Shown in pieces: positions 10,154-19,354 of a stretch of DNA of 64,000 nt. The position numbers and the translations under genes are program-made. The notes under the pieces are model-generated. The model was not told where the DNA came from and ran no database searches. It saw nothing but the letters and a program-made list of their open reading frames with translations. The DNA comes from Sporomusaceae bacterium (lineage in GTDB: Bacteria > Bacillota > Negativicutes > Acidaminococcales > JAJUGR01), in NCBI GenBank assembly GCA_029265905.1, contig JAJUGR010000004.1, forward strand, positions 95,955 to 159,954. The letters are read 5' to 3'. Positions within the stretch are counted from its first letter, which is position 1, and every line of letters begins with the position of its first letter.

Positions 10154-11065
10154 TTATTGCAGCAAGCCCATGCCGACCAACACCTGGCGCAGACGTTCGC
10201 GTTCGTCAGACGTCATCGGGCCAACCGGGTCCATGCAATTGCCGGCTTCGATGCCCAGCATCGTCAACGACTCTTTAATAACCGAGGGGAAGGTGCCGAT
10301 GGTGAAGGCGATGCGCAAGGGCGCCAGCGTGAACTGGTCTTCCAATGCGCCTTTTAAGTCGCCCGCCATGTATTTGTTGTAGATGCTGGCGCACAGGGTC
10401 GGCGCGACATTGGCGCAGGAGGCGATCGAACCAGCCGCACCGTAGCACAGCGCGCCAAAGATCAGCGTATCGCGCCCCATCAGCACGTTGAAGTCTTCCC
10501 GCCCGCGGGTCAGGCGAATGTATTCGGCCGTCAGGGTCAGGTCGCCGCTGGAGTCCTTGACGCTGACGATGTTCGGTATTTCCGCCAGTTTGGCCACCGT
10601 CGACGCCGCGAGGTTGACGCCCGTCTTGGGCGGGTTGTTATAGAGCACGATGGGCAGCGACGTATTGTCGGCGATCGTCTTATAATGGTCGAAAAGCTGG
10701 CCTTGGGTTGGCGTAACGAACATCGGGGTCAAAACGGACACTGCGTCAACCTTGCACTCTTCGGCAAGCTGCGTCAGCATGACGCTCTCGCGCGTCGTGA
10801 TGCCGTTCGTTCCGGCGTAAACCGGCACCCGGCCCTTCGCTTCGTCCATGGCCACGAGGAAAAGCTCGCGTTTTTCCTCCGGCGTCATTCCGTAGAACTC
10901 GCCGGTCGTGCCGGCCACAAACAGGCCGTGCACGCCGCCATCGATCAAGTGGTTGATCAATTTGCGTATCGCTTGCTCATTGAATTTTCCCTCTGCCGTA
11001 AGCGGCGTGATGACCGGCGGTATAATGCCGCGGGGTAAAAATTGGGCTTTCTTTTCCTTGTTCAC
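10154..11065 (-). CDS. DapA/DHDPS-family lyase, likely 5-keto-4-deoxyglucarate aldolase or dehydratase
   Basis: PPVITPLTAEGKFNEQAIRKL, GTTGEF, VLYNNPPKTGVNL, IVSVKDSSGDL (Schiff-base Lys); GTG start with RBS at 11065. Confidence 0.85.
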   Translation of the reverse strand: MNKEKKAQFLPRGIIPPVITPLTAEGKFNEQAIRKLINHLIDGGVHGLFVAGTTGEFYGMTPEEKRELFLVAMDEAKGRVPVYAGTNGITTRESVMLTQLAEECKVDAVSVLTPMFVTPTQGQLFDHYKTIADNTSLPIVLYNNPPKTGVNLAASTVAKLAEIPNIVSVKDSSGDLTLTAEYIRLTRGREDFNVLMGRDTLIFGALCYGAAGSIASCANVAPTLCASIYNKYMAGDLKGALEDQFTLAPLRIAFTIGTFPSVIKESLTMLGIEAGNCMDPVGPMTSDERERLRQVLVGMGLLQ

Positions 11066-11238
11066 AAAAACTCCCCTTCCTTTTTTGCCAGATTCGATAT
11101 TAAATTTCATTATGCAGTGTTTAATTTCATATGTTGAAATTATCTTTTATAATTCTAGCACCTTTTTTTAAATCTTGCTAGCTTTTTTGCACAAATCAAA
11201 ATTTTTTATTTTTCGCAAGCCGTTCGCCCGAGCAAAAG

Positions 11239-11273
11239 CAAAAAAAGAACGGCCTGCAAGCAGACCGTTCTCT
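11239..11273 (-). terminator. Terminator downstream of iclR-type regulator
   Basis: Minus: GAACGGTCTGCTTGCAGGCCGTTCTTTTTTT. Confidence 0.8.
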
Positions 11274-11292
11274 CCAAAAGACGTTATTTTGT

Positions 11293-12066
11293 TTACCAGC
11301 TCATCCTGGCGCCGAGCCGCGCAGAAATCCGATGCGCATAATCGATCAACAGGGGCACATATTCTAAAATCTTCTCCTCCGGGTAGGTGCTCGTCGGCCC
11401 GGAGATGCTGATGCCGGCGACAACATTGCCGGCTGCGTCATATATGGGCGCCGCGATACAGTTGATGCCGTTGCTCCACTCTTCGCGGTCCATCGCATAG
11501 CCCTGCAGCCGCACCTGCTCCAATTCCTTCATGAATGCCTTCTCGTCCGTAATCGTTGTCAGCGTATAGCGCTTCACCCCGCGTTTGAACGCCTCCCGGG
11601 CGATTTCGGGCGTGTTGCAGGTCAGCACCTTGCCCAGCGCCGTGCAATGGATCGGGCGGCGCATGCCGATATGAAAGTAGCCATAGGCGCAATAAGGCGT
11701 TTCCGCCCGCGCAACATAGACAACTTCATTGTCATCCAAAACAGCCAGGTTGGCGTTGACCTTGAGGTTGTTGGACAGCTCTTCCAAAAATGGCAAGCTG
11801 GTCCTTCTAATCTCCATTGAATTCAAGACGATCCCCTCATACTTCAAAAAGCCGCGGCCAAGCGAATAATACCCATCCTGCTGCTCGATCAGGTTGAACT
11901 CCTTCAGCGTGTTGAGCATGCGATAAGCCGTGGCCTGGTTGATGCCGGTCGCCGCGGCGATCTCTTTCAGCCTTAGCCGGGGCTTCTCATAGGAAAAGCA
12001 ATTGAGTATCGTTATGGCCTTGACCAGACTATTATTCAATGCCTCTTTTTGCGCTTCCGCAGCCAT
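11293..12066 (-). CDS. IclR family transcriptional regulator
   Basis: Winged HTH ...LKEIAAATGINQATAYRMLNTLKE... plus IclR effector domain GISISGPTSTYPEEKI. Confidence 0.93.
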   Translation of the reverse strand: MAAEAQKEALNNSLVKAITILNCFSYEKPRLRLKEIAAATGINQATAYRMLNTLKEFNLIEQQDGYYSLGRGFLKYEGIVLNSMEIRRTSLPFLEELSNNLKVNANLAVLDDNEVVYVARAETPYCAYGYFHIGMRRPIHCTALGKVLTCNTPEIAREAFKRGVKRYTLTTITDEKAFMKELEQVRLQGYAMDREEWSNGINCIAAPIYDAAGNVVAGISISGPTSTYPEEKILEYVPLLIDYAHRISARLGARMSW

Positions 12067-12157
12067 AAAGACGCCCTCCGCATTTCACATTCTAAAATAT
12101 AAGTTCATTATTAGATAATTATACCGAATTTTTCCTAGTTCCACAAGCGCACAGGCA

Positions 12158-13342
12158 TCAATTTTCTTGCCCGCCGAAGATAATTTTGCACAAGACGGCG
12201 TGATTAAAAAAACGCTCCGGCTGAAGACCGGTCGTTTGCTTCAGCTTTGCCAGACGGAAAACAAGCGTGTTGCGATGAATATAAAGCGCCTTTGCGGCGC
12301 TGGACACGTTGAGGTTGTTGTTCAGCAGCGCGTTCACCGTGTTGCCCATGTCGTATTTGACGCACAAGCTTTCACAAACGGCATTTCGTTGCTGTTTCAG
12401 CGCCAGGCAGCCGGCCAGCGCTCCCGGCACGCGCAACAAATAGGCGGCCAGCAAGTCGAAATCGTAAATGCAGGCGGCCACGCCGCGCTTCCCGTGCTTG
12501 CGGACATAAAGCGCCTCTTGATATGAGTGGTGCAATTCATCCGGCGAAACGGCAAGGCCACCAATGCCGATGGCCAGGCCGGTGTGCCGCCCCTCCGGGT
12601 CAAGGACCGTCTGCAGCGCCGCCCCCCAGGCGCAAAAGGCGTCTGGCGCCGCGTCAGCCGCAAAGCCTTTGAGCACAACGAGCGCCGCCTCGCTGAATAC
12701 ATATAAATCTTGTTCTGCGTCAAGCAAGCCAGACGCCCCCAGCACCTCCGCCAGCTGCGCTTCCACTCGGGACGCCACCAGGCCATGCGGCCCGTATTGC
12801 TTGCGGGCCTCCGCCAAAACGGGCTCAATGTCGACAACGGCAACACAGCGCGGCGTCCGCAGCTCAAACCGCAGCAAGGCGGCCAACTGCTCGATTTTTT
12901 CGTGTTGCCGCCGCGCCCCAGGCGACAGAAGCAATCGAACCAACTGCTCTCGCAGTTGCAGGTTGTCACGGAATTTTTCCACCAGTCCTTCGCGCTCCAA
13001 GAGCAGCTCCGTCACCATCTTGACAATCCGAGCCGTATCGCGCACGGCGTCAGGATGGCCGGAGAGGCCCACCACGCCAACTACCTGCCCCTCCAGCACA
13101 ATCGGCCAGTTCAAGCCGGGCTGCGCCCCAGGATAGCCAGCCACATCCTCCGGCGCAATCTCAACCTCCCGGCCGCTGGCAATGACGGCGATCGCGCCCT
13201 GATGCCGGGTTTGCAATCGCTCCGGCTGCCCAGAGGCGATGATCACGCCTTCGCTATTCATGATATTCACGTTCTGCCGTACGATCGGCATGATATTATC
13301 GACGATCTTCTGCGCCAGCGCCGCCGTGATAAGCACAAGCAT
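12158..13342 (-). CDS. cdaR: CdaR family sugar diacid utilization regulator
   Basis: N-terminal LTAALAQKIVDNIMPIVRQNVNIMNSEGVIIASG; C-terminal PucR-type HTH NNLNVSSAAKALYIHRNTLVFRLAKLKQTTGL. Confidence 0.9.
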   Translation of the reverse strand: MLVLITAALAQKIVDNIMPIVRQNVNIMNSEGVIIASGQPERLQTRHQGAIAVIASGREVEIAPEDVAGYPGAQPGLNWPIVLEGQVVGVVGLSGHPDAVRDTARIVKMVTELLLEREGLVEKFRDNLQLREQLVRLLLSPGARRQHEKIEQLAALLRFELRTPRCVAVVDIEPVLAEARKQYGPHGLVASRVEAQLAEVLGASGLLDAEQDLYVFSEAALVVLKGFAADAAPDAFCAWGAALQTVLDPEGRHTGLAIGIGGLAVSPDELHHSYQEALYVRKHGKRGVAACIYDFDLLAAYLLRVPGALAGCLALKQQRNAVCESLCVKYDMGNTVNALLNNNLNVSSAAKALYIHRNTLVFRLAKLKQTTGLQPERFFNHAVLCKIIFGGQEN

Positions 13343-13525
13343 GCCCCCAGTCGTTTTATTGATATTATACAACAGCGCACTGCTTTAGCAATGAAAAATC
13401 CATTTTCATTGTGCAAATTAGCCAAGCAAATACCATTATTGCCGCGCATTATTAGCGACTGCCGCCAATTGAACGGACGGGCAAAACTTATTTACAATAA
13501 AAGAAAACGAATAGGATGTGACTCG

Positions 13526-14695
13526 ATGCATATTATCGCAGCGCCTGATTCATACAAGGGCAGCCTCTCGGCCGTAGGCGTGGCCGACGCCATGGCACGA
13601 GGCATTTACGCCGTTTTCCCCAACGCCCGCGTGCACAAACTCCCCATCGCCGACGGGGGCGAGGGGACGGTAGAAGCCCTCGTCGCAGCCACCGGCGGAA
13701 CGATTCTTCACCAGCCGGTGACGGGTCCGTTAGGAGAAACCGTGACGGCCGCCTGGGGCCTGTTAGGCGATAAACGGACCGCCGTTATTGAAATGGCCGC
13801 CGCCTCCGGCCTGCCGCTGGTCGACAAAGACCGGCGCAACCCCCTGGTCGCCACCACATACGGCACCGGCGAGCTGATCAAGGCGGCTTTGGACCGCGGC
13901 GTCCGCAGCTTCATCATTGGCATCGGCGGCAGCGCTACCAACGACGCTGGCGCCGGCCTGGCGCAGGCGCTAGGCGTGAAATTCCTTGACGGCAGCGGCC
14001 GCGAATTGCCGTTCGGCGGCGCGGCGCTGGCAAGCCTGGCGCACATCGATCTGTCCGGCCTTGATCCCCGCCTGGCGGAAGCGACCATCCTGGTCGCCTG
14101 CGACGTCGCCAACCCGCTTTGCGGACCGCAGGGCGCCTCCGCCGTCTACGGGCCGCAAAAAGGCGCAACGCCGCAAATGGTCGCCCGGCTTGACGCGGCG
14201 CTCGAACACTTTGCCGAGGTCGCCACGGCCGCGACCGGCCGCAGCGTAGCCGAGCGCCCCGGCGCCGGCGCCGCCGGCGGTCTGGGGGCCGGCCTCTTGT
14301 TTTTTACCAATGCCCAGTTGAAGCCGGGCGTCGAAATCGTCTTGGAAGCGGCCGGCTTTGCCGACCTCGTCAGGCAAGCCGCCTTCGTCATCACCGGCGA
14401 AGGCGCTACGGATTTCCAGACCGCCTTCGGCAAAGCGCCGGTGGGCGTGGCCAAACTCGCCAAACAGCATAACGTGCCAACGATCTGCCTGTCGGGGGGC
14501 CTGGGAAACGGCAGCGACGACGTGCTGCAGCAAGGTGTTGACGCCCTGATGAGCATCGCCCCCCGCCCCATGGCGCTAAACGAGTGCATAAGTGGAGCAA
14601 GCGAATTGATTGAACAGGCAACCGCCCGGCTGTGCCGCCTGATCAGAGTCGGCATGAACATCAAGAGCGTAGAAAAGGAGTGCATTGCGCCATGA
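13526..14695 (+). CDS. garK: Glycerate kinase
   Basis: MHIIAAPDSYKGSLSAVGVADAMARGI..., ADGGEGTVEALV, GIGGSATNDAGAGLAQALG; ORF track over-extends upstream. Confidence 0.94.
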   Translation: MHIIAAPDSYKGSLSAVGVADAMARGIYAVFPNARVHKLPIADGGEGTVEALVAATGGTILHQPVTGPLGETVTAAWGLLGDKRTAVIEMAAASGLPLVDKDRRNPLVATTYGTGELIKAALDRGVRSFIIGIGGSATNDAGAGLAQALGVKFLDGSGRELPFGGAALASLAHIDLSGLDPRLAEATILVACDVANPLCGPQGASAVYGPQKGATPQMVARLDAALEHFAEVATAATGRSVAERPGAGAAGGLGAGLLFFTNAQLKPGVEIVLEAAGFADLVRQAAFVITGEGATDFQTAFGKAPVGVAKLAKQHNVPTICLSGGLGNGSDDVLQQGVDALMSIAPRPMALNECISGASELIEQATARLCRLIRVGMNIKSVEKECIAP

Positions 14696-16443
14696 CAGCG
14701 ATGAAACGGACCAAAATCGTTTGCACCGTTGGCCCCAGCACCGATAAGCCCGGCGTCCTCGACGCAATGATCGCCGCCGGCATGAATGTGGCCCGGTTTA
14801 ATTTTTCCCATGGCACCCACGGGGACCACGCCCAGCGCATCGCCCTGGTCCGGCAGGCAGCCGCCAAAGCGGGCCGCCATGTCGCCCTTATGCTTGATAC
14901 AAAAGGTCCGGAAATGCGGCTGGGCAAATTCGCCGAAAACAAAGTCCAACTGGCGGCCGGACAAACCTTCCGGCTGACCGGACGCCCGCTCGCCGGCACG
15001 CAGGACATCGCTTCGGTCAGCTACGCGCACCTGGCGCAGGAAGTCAAGCCAGGTGCGAAAATCCTCTTGGCCGACGGCCTGGTCGAACTGCTGGTCGAGA
15101 AAATCGAGGGCGAAGAGATTGTCACCACCGTATTGAACAGCGGCGAAATCAGCAACAACAAGCGCGTCGCCGTACCCGGCATTTGCATCAACCTCCCGCC
15201 GGTTTCCGAGCAGGACGCCGCCGACATCAGCTTTGGCATCGCCCAGGACATGGACTTCATCGCCGCTTCCTTTATCCAGCAGGCTTCCGACGTGCTGGCA
15301 ATCCGCAAACTGTTAGAGGCGGCAAACCACCACATGGGCATCATTGCCAAAATCGAAAACACGCCCGGCGTCAACAATATTGACGCCATCTTGCAGGCCG
15401 CCGACGGCGTTATGGTGGCGCGGGGCGATCTGGGCGTCGAAATCCCGGCGGAAGACGTGCCGCTGGTGCAAAAAATGCTGATCAAAAAATGCAACCAGCT
15501 GGGCAAGCCGGTCATCACCGCAACGCAAATGCTCGAGTCGATGATCGTCAACCCCCGCCCGACCCGCGCGGAAGCAAGCGACATTGCCAATGCGATCATG
15601 GACGGCACGGATGCCATCATGCTCAGCGGCGAAACAGCCTCCGGCCAATACCCAATCGAAGCAGTCAGCACGATGGCGCGGATCGCAACCCGGACCGAGC
15701 ACAGCCTGGGCCGGGCTTGCCTTCCGCCAAGCGCCGCGGCGGCCAAATCCACCACCTCGGCAATCAGCCACGCCTGCGCGCAGATTGCCGCCGAACTGGA
15801 CGCCGCCGCGATCATCGCCGCGACGCAATCCGGCTACACAGCGCGCATGCTCTCCAAAAACCGGCCGGAAACACCGATCATCGCCGTAACGCCGTATGAA
15901 AAAACCGCCCGTCAAGTCCAGCTGTTGTGGGGCGTGCATCCGCTGGTCGATCCGGTCTCCCAAGCGTCCGACCAAATGGTAAACGAATGCGTCCGTTCGG
16001 CCACGGCGGCCGGACTGGTGAAGCCCGGCGACCTGGTCGTTGTGACCGCCGGCGTGCCGTCCGGCACACAGGGAACGACCAACATGATCCGGGTTCATAT
16101 TGCCGCTGAGGTGCTTCTGCGCGGCCAAGGCATCCAGAGCCGCGCCGTAACCGGCACCGTGCGCGTCATCCGTTCGCCGCAGGACCTCGTGGCCTACCGG
16201 CCGGGCGACATCCTCGTTGTGGACAGCGTCGATGATTCCATCGCGCCGCATGCCGCGCAAGCGGCGGCCATCATCGCCGAGGAAGGCGGCCTCTCCTCGA
16301 ACGCCGCCATCATCAGTATCCACTGCAACTTGCCCGTCATCGTCGGCGCCGCCGGCGCAACGGAAGTGCTCGAAACGGGGATGCTGGTCACGGTCGATCC
16401 AAACCGCGGCCTGGTGTTCCGCGGCGAAACAAACGCCAGATAA
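14692..16443 (+). CDS. pyk: Pyruvate kinase with C-terminal PEP-utilizer-like domain
   Basis: MKRTKIVCTVGPSTDKPGVLDAMIAAGMNVARFNFSHG, MVARGDLGVEIPAEDVPLVQK, TATQMLESM; ATGA overlap with garK. Confidence 0.96.
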   Translation: MTAMKRTKIVCTVGPSTDKPGVLDAMIAAGMNVARFNFSHGTHGDHAQRIALVRQAAAKAGRHVALMLDTKGPEMRLGKFAENKVQLAAGQTFRLTGRPLAGTQDIASVSYAHLAQEVKPGAKILLADGLVELLVEKIEGEEIVTTVLNSGEISNNKRVAVPGICINLPPVSEQDAADISFGIAQDMDFIAASFIQQASDVLAIRKLLEAANHHMGIIAKIENTPGVNNIDAILQAADGVMVARGDLGVEIPAEDVPLVQKMLIKKCNQLGKPVITATQMLESMIVNPRPTRAEASDIANAIMDGTDAIMLSGETASGQYPIEAVSTMARIATRTEHSLGRACLPPSAAAAKSTTSAISHACAQIAAELDAAAIIAATQSGYTARMLSKNRPETPIIAVTPYEKTARQVQLLWGVHPLVDPVSQASDQMVNECVRSATAAGLVKPGDLVVVTAGVPSGTQGTTNMIRVHIAAEVLLRGQGIQSRAVTGTVRVIRSPQDLVAYRPGDILVVDSVDDSIAPHAAQAAAIIAEEGGLSSNAAIISIHCNLPVIVGAAGATEVLETGMLVTVDPNRGLVFRGETNAR

Positions 16444-16485
16444 AAAAGGGCGGTGCAGTTCAGTGAACTGCACCGCCTCTTTTTC
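16443..16485. terminator. Terminator after pyk
   Basis: aaaaaagggcggtgcagttcagtgaactgcaccgcctcttttt. Confidence 0.85.
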
Positions 16486-16514
16486 TGCCCTGCGCCGACA
16501 GTCATGCCGCAACG

Positions 16515-17102
16515 CTATTTTTTCGAAACATACTGATTCCCCTTGAGATAAAACCGCCATAGCCAGTCCTTCGCCTCACCCGCATAATCGATATTGATCC
16601 GCGGCGCGGCGGCGACCTCCGCTTCCGCCGGCTTTTCCCCGGGAACGATGTAAAGCGGGGCCTCCGTCAAGCAATGGCCATTGTGCCGCTTCGTGATGCC
16701 GAACGCCTGGCACAGCTTGCCCGGGCCGTTGCACAAATTGCGCACGCGCTCCGTGCCCCGCCGCGCTTTCATCAAGTCCAGCCCCTCCAGCGGCTCGACG
16801 GCGCGCACCAGCACCGCGCCGGCCTCACCGTCCGCATGGGCCACAACGTTAAGACAGTGGTACATGCCGTAAATAAGGTACACATAAGCCAGGCCCGGCC
16901 GGGCCGCCATAATTTTTGTCCGCTCCGTCACGGCGCGGCTGATATGCGAGCCGCGATCAGCCGCGCCGCCATAAGCCTCCACTTCCACAATCCGGCCCGC
17001 GACGCGCCCTTCCGGCGTATCGCTGACAAGGCGCGCCCCTAATAACGAGCATGCCGCCAATTCCGTCGGCTGCCGGCATAGCGCAAACAACGCCTGCTTC
17101 AT
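16515..17102 (-). CDS. DNA-3-methyladenine glycosylase (Aag/MPG family)
   Basis: LLGARLVSDTPEGRVAGRIVEVEAYGG..., VYLIYGMYHCLNVVA, CNGPGKLCQAFGI. Confidence 0.93.
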   Translation of the reverse strand: MKQALFALCRQPTELAACSLLGARLVSDTPEGRVAGRIVEVEAYGGAADRGSHISRAVTERTKIMAARPGLAYVYLIYGMYHCLNVVAHADGEAGAVLVRAVEPLEGLDLMKARRGTERVRNLCNGPGKLCQAFGITKRHNGHCLTEAPLYIVPGEKPAEAEVAAAPRINIDYAGEAKDWLWRFYLKGNQYVSKK

Positions 17103-17171
17103 CCCGCTTTCCTCTTCCGCCTAAGCCAAATAGACAAAGCCGCCGCCCAGCTTCGAGGCGGGCCCATAAAA

Positions 17172-17498
17172 TCAATAATGCACGCCATTTTCATAATAGC
17201 CCGCTTCGGCCAGCGGAAGAAAAAACAGTTCGACATGGGCGTATCCGGCCTGCTGAAGATGCCGCGTGATCGCCGCGGCCACCCGATCCTGCACCGCCTG
17301 TCCCCGGTCAAACCAATTGACCTGGATCAGCGGGTTAACCGTGACAAGCTCGCCGTCAAAAACATAGCTCGTATCCGGCACTTCGAGCGTAAAATAGTCC
17401 CGCGGGCAGTCGACGATTTGCTGCAGCTCGTCGACCAGCGCCTTGCTGATCGCTCGCACCTGTTCTAGTTTAACGCCTTTTATAATTAATTGCGGCAT
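17172..17498 (-). CDS. DUF1904-like small protein
   Basis: MPQLIIKGVKLEQVRAISKALVDELQQIV...; family recalled, not searched. Confidence 0.6.
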   Translation of the reverse strand: MPQLIIKGVKLEQVRAISKALVDELQQIVDCPRDYFTLEVPDTSYVFDGELVTVNPLIQVNWFDRGQAVQDRVAAAITRHLQQAGYAHVELFFLPLAEAGYYENGVHY

Positions 17499-17628
17499 AC
17501 TACCACTCCTCCTGTTTTAGCATTGCAAATGACTGTCATGTTTATTATAGCATTCGCAGACACGCTGCGTGCGCCGCGCGCAAAAAACGGGCTCTCCCCG
17601 GCCGCAGCAAGGGGAAGCCCGCTTTCCA

Positions 17629-17970
17629 TTATAATTTTTTGACAAACTCGGACTTTAGCTTCATCGCGCCAAAGCCGTCAATATGGCAATCAATGTTATG
17701 ATCGCCCTCCACCAGCCGGATGTTTTTTACCTTGGTGCCGATTTTCAGCGCCGAAGAGCTGCCCTTCACCTTCAGGTCCTTGATGATGCTGACGGAATCG
17801 CCGTCCTGCAGCAGGTTGCCGTTGGCGTCCCGGACTACCAGCTTGTCCTCGCCGCTTTCCGCACCCGCCGCCGGCGTCCATTCGTGGGCGCATTCCGGAC
17901 AGATCAGCAGCGCGCCGTCCTCATAGGTATAAGGGGAGTTGCATTTCGGGCAATTAGGCAAATCAGACAT
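17629..17970 (-). CDS. YjdM/PhnA-type zinc ribbon protein
   Basis: [28 protein letters not shown]... [27 protein letters not shown]. Confidence 0.92.
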   Translation of the reverse strand: MSDLPNCPKCNSPYTYEDGALLICPECAHEWTPAAGAESGEDKLVVRDANGNLLQDGDSVSIIKDLKVKGSSSALKIGTKVKNIRLVEGDHNIDCHIDGFGAMKLKSEFVKKL

Positions 17971-18039
17971 AGTTCACCTTCTCCATTCCTTCTGTAGTGA
18001 CGTTATGGTACCACAATTTTCTGGCCGTGACAATGGGCG

Positions 18040-19275
18040 CTATCGCCCGTCCAGCTCCGCCATAACTTCCGCCTTGGCTTGCGCTAGTGCCGCCGCCACC
18101 TTGCTTGTGTCCGTGCAGCCGCCCTGCGCCGACAGGGCGCTGCCGCCGCCTTTGCCGCCCAGTTGCGACAGTGTTTGCTGCAACCGCCTGCCCATGTGCA
18201 CGCCCGCTGCATCGCCCGTCGCCGCGAACATCAGGTGCGCTTTGGTGTTGCCTTCATTCACGCCCGCCAGCAGGACAATCGTTTTGGGGTGCTGCAGCAG
18301 CTCCTTGGCCAGCAGGGCGACGTCCTGCGGCGACGCCCCAAGCAGGACATGGTCAACGATCCGCACGCCAACCTCGGTCCAAGCGGCTTGCGCCGCCAGC
18401 TGCGCCGCCACGCCTTTGTACAAGGCCTGCTTGGTCCTGAGCAATTCCCTCGTCAGCAGCTCGCACTTCAAAAGCGACTGGTCTACTGCCGCCTCCAGCA
18501 AGTCGACGGACGAAGAGAGCTTGCCGGACAAACGGGCGGCCAGCCGGTTTTTGCCTTGGTAATCGCGCAAAGCCCGGCCGCCGCAGACGAAGTCAACCCG
18601 CACGGCGTCGCGCCGGCGCTCCCAGTGCCGAATTTTGATCAGCCCGACCTCGCCGGTATGCGTCGCGTGCGTCCCGCAGCAAAAGGAGTACTCGAAGTCC
18701 GGAATATAAATCAGCCGCGCAATTGCCATTTCTTTTGCCGGCGGCTTGCGCAGCGGGTACTCAGCCGCCTGGGCCGGGTCAATCCACTTGGCGGCGATCG
18801 GCTGGTTGGAAAAAACCATCTCATTGGCGATCCGCTCGACTTGTTCCGCGGCGTCCTCCGTCAGCCCATCGATTTTCAGATCGATCTGGCTCGACTCAGT
18901 GCCCAAATGGAAGCCGATCGTCGCGGCCTGCAAGGCGTGATGAAAGGCCGCCGACAAGATATGCTGACCGCTGTGCTGCTGCATGTGGTCAAACCGCCGC
19001 GGCCAATCCACCACACCAGTTACGGTCTGATTGAGCAGAGCCGCATCGACCGGCCCCTGGACGATATGGATCACCTTTCCGCCGGCTTCCTTGACGGCCA
19101 GCACCGGATAGTCCTGGATGCGGCCCGTATCGCTCGGCTGCCCGCCGCCCTCCGGATAAAAAGCGGTCGCGTCAAGCACCAGGCCCAGGCAACCGCCTTC
19201 CCCGGGAATGATCTCGGTCAGCGTCGCCGAAAAGCTTCTGGCATGCGGCAGCTCATAAAACAATTTTTTCGTCAT
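18040..19275 (-). CDS. Alanyl-tRNA editing protein (AlaX-L-like, with DHHA1 domain)
   Basis: DATAFYPEGGGQPSDTG, HMQQHSGQHILSAAF, CCGTHATHTGEVG, C-terminal GGKGGGSALSAQGG. Confidence 0.92.
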   Translation of the reverse strand: MTKKLFYELPHARSFSATLTEIIPGEGGCLGLVLDATAFYPEGGGQPSDTGRIQDYPVLAVKEAGGKVIHIVQGPVDAALLNQTVTGVVDWPRRFDHMQQHSGQHILSAAFHHALQAATIGFHLGTESSQIDLKIDGLTEDAAEQVERIANEMVFSNQPIAAKWIDPAQAAEYPLRKPPAKEMAIARLIYIPDFEYSFCCGTHATHTGEVGLIKIRHWERRRDAVRVDFVCGGRALRDYQGKNRLAARLSGKLSSSVDLLEAAVDQSLLKCELLTRELLRTKQALYKGVAAQLAAQAAWTEVGVRIVDHVLLGASPQDVALLAKELLQHPKTIVLLAGVNEGNTKAHLMFAATGDAAGVHMGRRLQQTLSQLGGKGGGSALSAQGGCTDTSKVAAALAQAKAEVMAELDGR

Positions 19276-19354
19276 ATCGCTTCACCTCATCTGCTGAACC
19301 TGGGCGCTTTCTGCTTGCCAGTACATGCGCCGGCCCTTACGCTGCCAAACCGCC

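Noticed and set aside
12710-13525. N-terminal extension of the 661-aa glycerate kinase ORF
   Set aside because: Antisense to CdaR; real start is ATG 13526 where family homology begins.
15313-16560. 415-aa minus-strand ORF
   Set aside because: Antisense to pyruvate kinase.
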